Part shown: piece by piece, positions 1 to 6,368 of the stretch | How the letters are laid out: every line of letters starts with the position of its first letter | How positions within the stretch are numbered: the first letter of the stretch is position 1 | Assembly: GCA_002373205.1 (NCBI GenBank) | Contig: DFJV01000168.1 | Span: 1-15,407, forward strand | Length of the DNA: 15,407 nt | Origin: Treponema sp. UBA3662 | GTDB taxonomy: Bacteria; Spirochaetota; Spirochaetia; Treponematales; Treponemataceae | Direction: 5' to 3' | Translations under genes and position numbers: made by a program | The notes under the pieces: generated by a model | What the model was told of the DNA's origin: nothing | Database searches by the model: none | The model's input: the letters and a program-made list of their open reading frames with translations, nothing else

Positions 1-51
1 AAGAAATTCAGAATCTGACACAAATGCGTAAAAAAATCCCCCAAACCTCCC

Positions 52-87
52 CATTGACGCAAAGCAAAATTTAAACTATGGTCAATG
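52..87. promoter_or_regulatory. Promoter with flanking 7-bp inverted repeat
   Basis: A sigma70-like promoter is visible: TTGACG at 54-59, a 17-bp spacer, and TATGGT at 77-82. A perfect inverted repeat, CATTGAC at 52-58 and GTCAATG at 81-87, brackets it. The left arm covers the -35 box and the right arm overlaps the end of the -10 box. This would suit a repressor site, for example for a metal-sensing regulator, but that role is inferred. Transcription would start at about 89, which is the start codon itself. Confidence 0.5.
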
Positions 88-88
88 C

Positions 89-1105
89 ATGATTTTCGTT
101 AACAAAAACAAAGCAAAAAAGCCCATATCTTTTACAAAAACACTCATCGCAACGGCATTCCTAGCGCTAATCCTTATGCCAAGCCTCACATCATGCAAAA
201 AAGGCAGCCAACAAGCCACACCCCAAGCCGCCGCGAATACCACAAACTCCACAAATGAAGCCCAAGCCCCAGAACAAAACAAAACAAAAATCCTAGCCAC
301 CTTCTACCCCCTCTACGTAATGCTCCTGAACATAACGGAAGGCACAAACACAGAAGTTTCCATGATAGCCCCCGCAAACACAGGCTGCCTGCACGACTAC
401 CAGCTAACAACAAAAGACATGCAGGCCATAGAAAAATGCGACATCCTTGTTGCAAACGGAGCCGGAATGGAAGACTTCCTAGAAAAAGCCCTTGAAGCAA
501 AAAAAGACAGCACAATCATCGCATCCCAAGGCTACAATTTAATAGAAGAAAACCCCCACATCTGGGTAAGCCCAAGCGGAGCAATCTGGCAAGTAAAACA
601 AATAGCAGAAGGACTAAAAAAACTCGACCCGCAAAATGCCTCCGCCTACGAAAAAAACGCCACTTCCTACGCAGAAAAAATACAAGAACTTTCCGACACC
701 ATGCATTCAGAACTAGAAGGACTAAAAGGCAAAAGCGTAATCACCTTCCACGAAGCCTTCCCATATTTTTCAAGTGAATTCGGCCTTAACACAGTGGCAG
801 TAGTTGAACGTGAACCCGGAACAGAACCCAGCGCGCGCGAACTTGCAGATTTGGTCGCCCTCATAAAAGATGCCAAGACAAAAGGCTCAAAAGTGCCAAT
901 GCTCTTTGCAGAACCCCAGTATTCATCATCCGCCGCAGAAGTTATAGCAAACGAGACAGGAATCAAAGTACAGGAACTCGACCCGGCAGTTACAGGTCCC
1001 TTTGGCAAAGACGGCACAGACAGCGACACCCTGCAAACAAAGGAATCCTACCTTAACGCAATGAGGAAAAATCTTGAAGTGCTAAAGTCAAACCTGGCAG
1101 ACTAG
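89..1105 (+). CDS. Metal ABC transporter substrate-binding lipoprotein (ZnuA/TroA family)
   Basis: This is the extracytoplasmic receptor that captures zinc or manganese and hands it to an ABC importer. The 338-residue product starts with a basic n-region and a hydrophobic stretch (about 15-32). A lipobox LTSC follows, with Cys36 as the lipidation site. The family's metal ligands are visible: His102 in LHDYQ, His157 in NPHIW, His221 in TFHEAF and Asp298 in ELDP. The loop between the first two His is short and not His-rich, so zinc versus manganese cannot be decided. The ATP-binding and permease genes are not next to it; they may lie outside the window or elsewhere. No Shine-Dalgarno sequence precedes the ATG, and the predicted transcript would be nearly leaderless. 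The coding strand is rich in A and C (many CCC, GCC, ACA, CTA and AAA codons), unlike ilvC or urtA. It converges on the small gene at 1121-1312. Confidence 0.9.
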   Translation: MIFVNKNKAKKPISFTKTLIATAFLALILMPSLTSCKKGSQQATPQAAANTTNSTNEAQAPEQNKTKILATFYPLYVMLLNITEGTNTEVSMIAPANTGCLHDYQLTTKDMQAIEKCDILVANGAGMEDFLEKALEAKKDSTIIASQGYNLIEENPHIWVSPSGAIWQVKQIAEGLKKLDPQNASAYEKNATSYAEKIQELSDTMHSELEGLKGKSVITFHEAFPYFSSEFGLNTVAVVEREPGTEPSARELADLVALIKDAKTKGSKVPMLFAEPQYSSSAAEVIANETGIKVQELDPAVTGPFGKDGTDSDTLQTKESYLNAMRKNLEVLKSNLAD

Positions 1106-1120
1106 AGCAAAAGCCCTGCC

Positions 1121-1312
1121 CTATTTGTCTTCAAGCTCCGTCTTTATCATGTGATATGCGTGCGAAATTGTGCGGATTGTCGTTTCCATATCCGAATTGC
1201 TCACATGAAGAAAAATTCTGTCAATCTGACCGGGGGAAAGTTCAGGCATGTCGGAGATTTCCTTTGCCTGCACACAAATTTTCTTAAATGAATCGTAAAG
1301 CTCTTTTTTCAT
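1121..1312 (-). CDS. Small hypothetical protein, 63 aa
   Basis: I do not recognise this family. The product is hydrophilic and probably helical, with no signal peptide or membrane segment. It carries several Ile/Leu/Met heptad-like positions (KKELYDSFKKI, then IRTISHAYHMIK). I chose the second ATG as start because AAGGA lies 9 nt before it; the first ATG, at 1319-1321, directly abuts that Shine-Dalgarno sequence. It converges with the metal-binding lipoprotein gene and lies outside the AT-rich island. A real gene seems likely from the good ribosome binding site and sensible composition, but the role is unknown. Confidence 0.6.
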   Translation of the reverse strand: MKKELYDSFKKICVQAKEISDMPELSPGQIDRIFLHVSNSDMETTIRTISHAYHMIKTELEDK

Positions 1313-1470
1313 AGCGTTCATTCCTTAAAGTAAATTTTTAGGGGATTTGCGCAAGTGTTTTACGCACAAGTTTTACAACTTTTTACAAAATTAATTCTAC
1401 AAAAAAATCTCCATTTGGTCAACATTCGTTTTTTCTTCTATACTATTCTGGAGCACACTCCTCTTATTAC
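1313..1470. other. Non-coding stretch with short palindromes
   Basis: No convincing gene is seen. The stretch holds an 8-bp palindrome TTGCGCAA at 1347-1354, followed by GTGTTTTACGCAC at 1355-1367. The latter resembles the dyads upstream of ilvC (compare GCGTTTTATGCAACA). An AAGTT/AACTT mini-hairpin follows. A binding site for the same regulator is conceivable but weakly supported. Confidence 0.3.
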
Positions 1471-1473
1471 TGT

Positions 1474-1735
1474 GCCCGGCTCTACATGCCGGTCAACCCC
1501 ATGTCGTTTTTCTAAAACCATTAGCGCCACGGACGGCGCGTCATTCATTAGCATACAAGACGAGTGAGTTTTCGTAAGAAAACTCATGGGGAAAAACGAC
1601 ATGGAGGGCGTTTTTCCCCGCTTTGCGCACTTCCGCTTTCGCTCCATTCTTCCACTCGCTCGCTCCGCTCCCTCCCTCCAGAACGCCTCCGGCGGTGCTC
1701 CAATCGGGGCTAGGCTCTATTTGCAAAAGTCCGCA
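1474..1735 (-). repeat. Structured GC-rich dispersed repeat, copy 1 (minus orientation)
   Basis: Read on the minus strand, the element begins near TTTGCAAA, passes through GATTGGAG and a purine-rich GC block (GAGCGAAAGCGGAAG), then enters a set of hairpins. Hairpin A pairs plus-strand 1588-1598 with 1609-1619 (11 bp). Hairpin B pairs 1565-1573 with 1578-1586 (9 bp around a 4-nt loop). Hairpin C pairs 1524-1528 with 1535-1539. Plus-strand 1499-1512 is also perfectly complementary to 1591-1604 (14 bp), which competes with hairpin A. The same architecture recurs at 7515-7770 in plus orientation with different bases in the stems. Short open frames in this stretch share a DAPS[VM]AL[ML]V-like string with the other copy, but I read that as a by-product of DNA conservation. 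The edges are approximate. Confidence 0.75.
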
Positions 1736-1771
1736 AAAAGGTCATGGCTCTCCATTAGGGTTGGAACTTTG

Positions 1772-2095
1772 TTAATAACCAATATTCTTTTTTTCTTCAG
1801 GATATTGTTTTAACAGGTTTATAGCCATATCAATGATTTTATTAAGTTCAGTTTCAAATTTTTCAGGAACAATATCTGATATATCTTCTAACTCACAACA
1901 AAACTCAACTACTTTTACGATTTGTTTATCTATTCCTATTCTTTTTAAGTCATCAACATAACCAGGTAAAAATAATATTTTTTCAGCCTCATCTATTGAA
2001 ATTACCTTTTCTCTTATTGAATTTAAAATTCCAATTATTAAAACCAACAAGAATTTATCATTTATCTTATTATTATCATTAATAGTTAATTCCAT
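1772..2095 (-). CDS. DUF3969-like protein, copy 1
   Basis: The 107-residue soluble protein has the pattern I associate with DUF3969, a family of roughly 110 residues with unknown function. A helical N-terminal half (LLVLIIGILNSI) is followed by a KRIGIDK motif, the signature CELEDISDIVPEKFE, and a C-terminal helix. It is clearly paralogous to the protein at 5217-5555: IG[IA]L.., [KR].GI[DN]K, CELED and PEK line up without large gaps. I chose the third ATG because GGAG lies 9 nt upstream, and because the resulting N-terminus matches the paralog. Its ATG overlaps the stop codon of an orphan coding fragment (TAATG), as for a translationally coupled downstream partner. It is the last gene of the minus-strand island. 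An immunity role is possible given the setting, but it is inferred. Confidence 0.8.
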   Translation of the reverse strand: MELTINDNNKINDKFLLVLIIGILNSIREKVISIDEAEKILFLPGYVDDLKRIGIDKQIVKVVEFCCELEDISDIVPEKFETELNKIIDMAINLLKQYPEEKKNIGY

Positions 2096-2211
2096 TACCA
2101 TGTACTCCATTCATCTTTTACTTTAGCATTAAAAAATTTTCCAGATTCAACACTCCTCACCCCTCCTGAAACTTGTGAGTTATTTATTGCTGAGACCTTT
2201 TTATATAAAAA
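2095..2211 (-). pseudogene. Orphan C-terminal coding fragment (possible toxin tail relic)
   Basis: An open frame of 38 codons runs from just after an in-frame TGA to a TAA that overlaps the ATG of the DUF3969-like gene. It has no start codon or ribosome binding site. Its translation looks like a genuine protein end: KKVSAINNSQVSGG is followed by VRSVESGKFFNAKVKDEWST and a final W. Its upstream end overlaps the last codons of the 2184-2402 lipoprotein in another frame, so two formerly separate genes seem to be joined near 2184-2211. A C-terminus placed directly before a small acidic gene with a stop/start overlap is the usual arrangement of a secreted toxin and its immunity gene. The toxin reading is inferred; no catalytic motif is visible. 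Confidence 0.45.
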
Positions 2212-2402
2212 TCAGACACAATAGGAATATCTGAATAACTGCCGTTGGAATAAAAAGTCATTGTATCAGCAACCTCTTTTTCAAAATCCTTGTATATGCG
2301 TATTTTAAAGTGAAAGTCCGTATAATAACCTTTACGCTTGCAACTCACAAAAGAAAATAAAGCCATCACAAATATTGCAAAATAAATAATTTTTTTTATC
2401 AT
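2184..2402 (-). CDS. Small putative lipoprotein, possibly truncated
   Basis: The 72-residue product has a lipoprotein signal: a MIKK n-region, a hydrophobic core and the lipobox FVSC with Cys21. The mature part is only about 50 residues, with alternating aromatic and charged residues (YYTDFHFKIRIYKDF) that suggest beta strands. I chose the second ATG because GGGAG is 8 nt upstream. The last codons overlap the orphan fragment at 2095-2211 in a different frame, so the natural C-terminus may have been lost to a recombination junction. No family is recognised. It lies 86 nt downstream of the three-TM protein, the widest gap in the island, so expression from the operon promoter is likely but less certain. 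Confidence 0.6.
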   Translation of the reverse strand: MIKKIIYFAIFVMALFSFVSCKRKGYYTDFHFKIRIYKDFEKEVADTMTFYSNGSYSDIPIVSDFYIKRSQQ

Positions 2403-2488
2403 AAACATTTCTCCCGATTAGTCATTTATGCAAGAATTTATACCATGTATTTTCATAACAAAATATACTTGCGCTCTTACTAATTATT

Positions 2489-2815
2489 CTAATTCTTATT
2501 GTTTTTTGAAATCAAAAACATTAGAACAAACATTAAAATATAACTTATTAGTAATATTGTGTTAATTATAGGCACTACTATTTTATTCCCCTTCTTACGT
2601 ATATAATTTAAATAATAGGCTAAAATTACAAAAACAGAGCCACCAATTAAAACATGAACAATAATCAACAAAGCTGTTATTTTTATTCCTGCCAAGTTTA
2701 ATATAAAAAGCAAATCACCGATGATAATTCCGCCGGTAATTGCAACCCTGCGTCCAAAATACTTATTCTTATCTTCTTTTTCCAAATCATTTTCGTTTTC
2801 AAAATCCTTATCCAT
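2489..2815 (-). CDS. Small three-TM membrane protein
   Basis: The 108-residue protein has an acidic soluble N-terminus (DKDFENENDLEKEDKNK) and three hydrophobic segments at about 23-42, 46-70 and 79-102. It ends in a short KNNKN tail. A longer reading starting at 2887 would run through the neighbouring gene's 3' end. I chose the ATG at 2813-2815 because GGGGAA precedes it at suitable spacing and the longer N-terminus is not membrane- or signal-like. It begins 20 nt after the lipoprotein gene at 2836-3249. No family is recognised. Small membrane proteins of this kind accompany immunity-gene arrays and also phage-derived islands, so context does not settle its function. Confidence 0.65.
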   Translation of the reverse strand: MDKDFENENDLEKEDKNKYFGRRVAITGGIIIGDLLFILNLAGIKITALLIIVHVLIGGSVFVILAYYLNYIRKKGNKIVVPIINTILLISYILMFVLMFLISKNNKN

Positions 2816-2835
2816 AATTATTCCCCATTTTACAT

Positions 2836-3249
2836 TTATAGCAAATGTCGAAAACATTGTTTTTTGAACAATGTAAAAATAAAGCATCCGTCGTTTTTCT
2901 CTATACTAACATCTGCATACAGCTTTATTCCTCCAAAGTCAACACAGATTACTGCCCAATCATTTTCCACCAACAACTTTTCTTCGCACCGGACAGCAAC
3001 TTTCATTGTGTCTTGATTACATTCAACAGAAATATTCGGATTTTCCCAAACCAAAAATTTTTTTGTCGTGTAAAAAGCAATATCTATACTTTGAATACAC
3101 GGCAACTTTCCATTTGATGATTCCAGTGTAAGTATAAGAGTATTATCTTTAGCTTCAATATTTTTTATTTCAAAAGATACCGGTTTACAACCTGCAACAA
3201 GTGTTACAAGCACAAGCAAAGAAGAAATTAAAAGTTTTCTTGCATTCAT
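2836..3249 (-). CDS. Putative lipoprotein, 137 aa
   Basis: A type II signal peptide is clear: MNARK, a long hydrophobic core and the lipobox VAGC with Cys21. The mature domain of about 116 residues alternates hydrophobic and charged positions (SFEIKNIEAKDNTLILTLES, WAVICVDFGGIKLYADVSI), suggesting a beta-sandwich. It has four Cys beyond the lipidated one. The ATG overlaps the upstream stop in an ATGA arrangement, so translation is probably coupled to the gene at 3246-3812; AGGGG lies about 9 nt upstream. No family is recognised. It would sit in the outer or inner membrane facing the periplasm. Confidence 0.7.
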   Translation of the reverse strand: MNARKLLISSLLVLVTLVAGCKPVSFEIKNIEAKDNTLILTLESSNGKLPCIQSIDIAFYTTKKFLVWENPNISVECNQDTMKVAVRCEEKLLVENDWAVICVDFGGIKLYADVSIEKNDGCFIFTLFKKQCFRHLL

Positions 3250-3812
3250 TGCATTGCCCCTGCCTGAATTTTGCTAGAAAGATTTTCAAACAACTGTCGA
3301 AGTCTATATCGATAATCATCTGTTTTCAACATTGCCAGATTTGCCTCCACTACGGCACCATCATGCACGCCATTCCCGGCAAAGCGTATTAAAAAAGACT
3401 CTATGCCAGAGTTATAGCCCGATGTTTCCTCGGGAAGATATTCAGATACCGTATGAAGTTCAAGAATTGACCGAAATTCCTTAACAAAAGACAAATATGC
3501 ATCATTTTCAAGAAGTACAAAAAAGTCGTCTCCCCTATCCGCATCGTGATATATGACAATACTTTTTCCATCTGATTCCACAATTCGTATGTCTTTGTAA
3601 ATTTTATTATCGTTCCATGAAAATGTCATATATTCAAATTCGCTTTTATATGTCCCTTGTGCAACGGCATCAATTCCAACCGCAAAATCATCATGATTCA
3701 TCAATTTTCTTGGTTGCAGCTTTTTCTCACATGGCAAATCGTTTGATACGCACCCTATTAAAAACACTGCAAAAGCAAGAAAAAGAATTATGCTAAAATA
3801 AATTCGTTTCAT
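3246..3812 (-). CDS. Putative lipoprotein, 188 aa
   Basis: The protein starts MKRIYFS with a hydrophobic core and the lipobox LIGC (Cys21). The mature part is mixed alpha/beta: a strand-rich middle (EYMTFSWNDNKIYKDIRIVE, SIVIYHDADRGDDFFVLL) is followed by helical segments (SFVKEFRSILELHTVSEYL, YRLRQLFENLSSKI). I chose the ATG at 3810-3812 because GAGGTG sits 7 nt upstream; a longer form would need a TTG codon. The stop overlaps the next gene's ATG. I cannot assign a family. The length and fold pattern resemble unknown lipoproteins often found beside immunity genes, but this is only a resemblance. Confidence 0.7.
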   Translation of the reverse strand: MKRIYFSIILFLAFAVFLIGCVSNDLPCEKKLQPRKLMNHDDFAVGIDAVAQGTYKSEFEYMTFSWNDNKIYKDIRIVESDGKSIVIYHDADRGDDFFVLLENDAYLSFVKEFRSILELHTVSEYLPEETSGYNSGIESFLIRFAGNGVHDGAVVEANLAMLKTDDYRYRLRQLFENLSSKIQAGAMQ

Positions 3813-3845
3813 AAGCTCACACCTCAATATTTGTATTACTACATT

Positions 3846-4382
3846 TTAGTTCATCAGCAGTAATTTGTATACAAATCCATATACAACCAGCATAATTATA
3901 AACGAGAAAATTATACAAACTTTCTGTTTGCCCGCTGTTAAATTTTCATCTACAATATTGGTTTTAAGGAAGAGTATTGTAAATCCAATATAGTACAAAA
4001 TAGCAAGTATGCTAAAAATGACATTTTGTAAAAAATATTCCATTGCAGAAAAAATTGGATAAACAAAATTCATCGCTACTATATTCTTAAACAATAGTCC
4101 AAAATACTTTTTAGATTTGTTCTGTATATAGAAAGCCGCAAGCAAGAAGCAATATAATAGCAAGTTAAAGAAAATTGTATTCTTTATTTCTGAAACAGAA
4201 ATCCAAAAACATTCAATTACCGCATACTTTTTTGTAATGAACCCAACACTCACACAAAAGAGGATTGGGAACAATATATTTGTAACAAGAAAAAAAATTG
4301 CAAACACTTTTTCCTTAATTGAACAAATATTTTTCATGCCTTTTTTATTCAGTACCATAGTTTGGAATATACTTTTTATCAT
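3846..4382 (-). CDS. Five-TM membrane protein, possibly YIP1-like
   Basis: The 178-residue protein has about five hydrophobic segments (roughly 26-48, 69-87, 99-116, 119-138 and 154-174) and a short basic N-terminus. The order of segments and the size recall small YIP1-domain proteins, but no diagnostic motif is seen. A longer frame begins with TTG at 4407-4409 and overlaps the upstream stop (TTGA). I prefer the ATG at 4380-4382 because AAGGA lies 8 nt before it. It is AT-rich, in line with its neighbours. It follows the two-TM gene by 23 nt and belongs to the same transcription unit by spacing and strand. Confidence 0.65.
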   Translation of the reverse strand: MIKSIFQTMVLNKKGMKNICSIKEKVFAIFFLVTNILFPILFCVSVGFITKKYAVIECFWISVSEIKNTIFFNLLLYCFLLAAFYIQNKSKKYFGLLFKNIVAMNFVYPIFSAMEYFLQNVIFSILAILYYIGFTILFLKTNIVDENLTAGKQKVCIIFSFIIMLVVYGFVYKLLLMN

Positions 4383-4405
4383 TTTTATTTCCTTAGCTTT
4401 TTCAA

Positions 4406-4804
4406 TCAAATGCTAACATTAATTTGTACATTAGGATTTATACACTTTATATGCTCAAACATTTTTTTTACTTTCTTTTTAGTCCATAATGCTGGCAGCC
4501 AAAACATATTCTGACCATCATAGAGCATGTACTGACTGGACATCCAACCATAATTTATCTCTTTTATTTCCCTTATATATATTTGTTTTTTTAGCACCCA
4601 TAACTTATAGAATATTATATCATCATTATATTCAACATGACTTGTTGAAACCGCCAAGAATAAAAATCCTAGAAAAAGTCCGTCTGCTATGCAGAAATAT
4701 TTATCATCTTCTATACACAAAAAGGATACAACCGCAAATGCAAAGCCAGCAATAGACACAAGCATTAGTAAAATTTGTAAAATACGGGATCTTATTATTG
4801 TCAT
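4406..4804 (-). CDS. Two-TM protein with possible bacterial PH-like domain
   Basis: The 132-residue protein has two hydrophobic segments at about 8-29 and 38-53. A soluble strand-rich region follows (VEYNDDIIFYKLWVLKKQIY, IREIKEINYGWMSS), and the end is helical (KKKVKKMFEHIK). This layout of a TM pair, then beta strands with an I..IKEI motif, then a helix, is typical of small bacterial PH-domain membrane proteins. I offer that as a resemblance only. The start has only a weak Shine-Dalgarno sequence (GGGGGC) but is the only reasonable ATG, 12 nt after the upstream stop. The downstream gene overlaps or closely follows its TGA. Confidence 0.65.
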   Translation of the reverse strand: MTIIRSRILQILLMLVSIAGFAFAVVSFLCIEDDKYFCIADGLFLGFLFLAVSTSHVEYNDDIIFYKLWVLKKQIYIREIKEINYGWMSSQYMLYDGQNMFWLPALWTKKKVKKMFEHIKCINPNVQINVSI

Positions 4805-4816
4805 TTTGCCCCCAAC

Positions 4817-5188
4817 CTATTCATCCTTAACCCTTACAAAATTAAAGATCTGTCCATTATAACCAATTGACAAAGTATTTTTTGTATAAATAAAAACTAC
4901 AAATTCTATTTGATTATTGCACCTAATCACTTTCTCTTTTGAATCAATTTTTCCTTTCAATTCCAATTCATAATCAAACCCTTCTGATTGCTTGCCTAAC
5001 AGATAATTAAAATCTTTAGGAAAGGCAACAGTATTACCGCTTATTATAATGCAAATATTATCATAAACATTTGACCCCAGCCGCATGGTTATTTTTGATT
5101 CCGTGCACGATGCAAGGAAAAACGGCGACAAGATAATAAGGGCAGCAATATTTATAGCAGTAATTATTATAAAACTTTTATTTCTCAT
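4817..5188 (-). CDS. Putative lipoprotein, 123 aa
   Basis: A type II signal peptide is visible: MRNK, a hydrophobic core and the lipobox LASC with Cys28. The mature domain of about 95 residues is strand-rich (KITMRLGSN, ICIIISGNTVAF, FDYELELKGKI, IEFVVFIYTKNTLSIGY). A small beta-barrel or sandwich is plausible. No family is recognised. It starts 28 nt after the second DUF3969-like gene. The ribosome binding site is weak (AAGAAAA-type). It is probably exported and membrane-anchored. Confidence 0.68.
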   Translation of the reverse strand: MRNKSFIIITAINIAALIILSPFFLASCTESKITMRLGSNVYDNICIIISGNTVAFPKDFNYLLGKQSEGFDYELELKGKIDSKEKVIRCNNQIEFVVFIYTKNTLSIGYNGQIFNFVRVKDE

Positions 5189-5216
5189 ATTTTTTTCTTA
5201 CACTCTTTTTCCATAA

Positions 5217-5555
5217 TCATTTTACATCATCAATTTGAACCCATATTTGTTTATTATCTTCTTCGTATTCACCCAAGAGATTTAAGGTCCGTTGTTTTAA
5301 TTCTTCGATAACTTCATCCAATTTTTCCGGGCGCAAGGATTCTACATCTTCAAGTTCGCAGCCTTCATGAATTAAATTGATTATTTTTTTATTGATACCT
5401 TTTTTCTTCAATGTAAAAAAAGTATATGGTGTAAAAATATTTGTTTCGCTTTCATTAATAGTTATCTTCTTATTTTTTAACGCTTCCAATGCACCTAAAA
5501 TATCGATTAGAAGCAGTTTTTCGATTCTTTCTTTACCAAATACTGTGAATGTCAT
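5217..5555 (-). CDS. DUF3969-like protein, copy 2
   Basis: The 112-residue soluble protein is the paralog of the one at 1772-2095. It shares the opening MTFT[VI]-like strand, LLLIDILGAL, KKGINKKI, the signature CELEDVESLRPEKL and a terminal helix ending LLGEYEE. The N-terminus was set at the internal ATG because AAGGAGAG lies just upstream and because it then aligns with copy 1. It lies 23 nt after the TPR lipoprotein gene and 28 nt before another lipoprotein gene. The family's function is not established as far as I know. Two diverged copies in one operon, about 3.1 kb apart, fit repeated capture of orphan immunity genes, though simple duplication is equally possible. Confidence 0.82.
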   Translation of the reverse strand: MTFTVFGKERIEKLLLIDILGALEALKNKKITINESETNIFTPYTFFTLKKKGINKKIINLIHEGCELEDVESLRPEKLDEVIEELKQRTLNLLGEYEEDNKQIWVQIDDVK

Positions 5556-5578
5556 TTTCTCTCCTTGCTTTTTACCTT

Positions 5579-6355
5579 CTATTTGTTTTTTTCGCAAAAC
5601 TGAATATATTCATTTAGTTTTGAATAAGAGCCAACATCTTGTATTTTCTTAAAACTAGTCAGAGCTTCTTTGATTTTTTTTGAACCCAGCAGACAGGCTC
5701 CGTAATAATAATAAAAATCATCGCTATAAAAATTTTGCTGATACTCTTTGGAACACTTGGAAGCCTGTTCTATAGACTTCTCAAAATCTGCAAGAGCTTT
5801 TTCAAAATTACTTAGATGTAAATAAGAAAGCGCCCTTTCATAATAAACTTCCGGGTGCTTATATTTTTCCAAAACCAAATCATAATACTTTAACGATGCT
5901 TCATACATTTCGCATTCAGAATAAGAAACGGAAAGCAGGTTCCAACAAGCAAAGGCTTCTCCGTCTGTAATACCATCATAAGACAAAACTTTTTTGCAAT
6001 CCTCTATGACATCCGCATACATTTCCAACTCACGCTCTGTTTCTGCCTTATGAATTAAATATTCAGGCTTTGGATTTTTTTTAACCAATTGCACACAATC
6101 ATTATATGCACTCTTATAATCTTTTAGCATAAAATATGTTTCGGCACGCAAAGAAAGGGCTTTTTCGTTTCCAGGATTATCCTCCAAAATACAATTCAAT
6201 TCCTCCAATGCATTTTCATATTCCTCATCCTTAAACAAGGCCAGCGCATGAACCATAGAAAATTTTAGCCCTGTATTCTTTAGGGAAGAACAGGAAACAA
6301 ATAGTGAGCAGGCAATTAAAATGCCAGCCGTACAAATCATTATAAGTTTTTTCAT
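5579..6355 (-). CDS. TPR-repeat lipoprotein
   Basis: The 258-residue product has a lipoprotein signal (MKKLIMICTAG..., lipobox FVSC, Cys22). About five tetratricopeptide repeats follow, covering roughly residues 33-240. Typical TPR strings are EEYENALEELNCILEDNPGN, KDYKSAYNDCVQLVKKNP, EASLKYYDLVLEKY and SNFEKALADFEKSIE. Such proteins usually act as periplasmic scaffolds. The start is uncertain: ATGs at 6377-6379 and 6362-6364 are in frame, and none of the three has a strong Shine-Dalgarno sequence. I favour the one giving a normal MKK n-region. The longest form overlaps the end of the upstream gene by 11 nt. A TPR lipoprotein is common in treponemes, so it need not be part of any toxin system. 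Confidence 0.82.
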   Translation of the reverse strand: MKKLIMICTAGILIACSLFVSCSSLKNTGLKFSMVHALALFKDEEYENALEELNCILEDNPGNEKALSLRAETYFMLKDYKSAYNDCVQLVKKNPKPEYLIHKAETERELEMYADVIEDCKKVLSYDGITDGEAFACWNLLSVSYSECEMYEASLKYYDLVLEKYKHPEVYYERALSYLHLSNFEKALADFEKSIEQASKCSKEYQQNFYSDDFYYYYGACLLGSKKIKEALTSFKKIQDVGSYSKLNEYIQFCEKNK

Positions 6356-6368
6356 GTCTATCATTTTT

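Noticed and set aside
1355..1813. Short open frames on both strands around the first structured repeat
   Set aside because: They lie within the repeat and its GC-rich, low-complexity block, lack ribosome binding sites, and their similarity to a frame in the second copy follows from DNA-level conservation with pairing-preserving changes.
2403..2488. A second possible protein-tail fragment in the gap before the small lipoprotein gene
   Set aside because: A frame ending YENTWYKFLHK-stop exists but is short, has no start and no stop/start link to the next gene; chance is a sufficient explanation.
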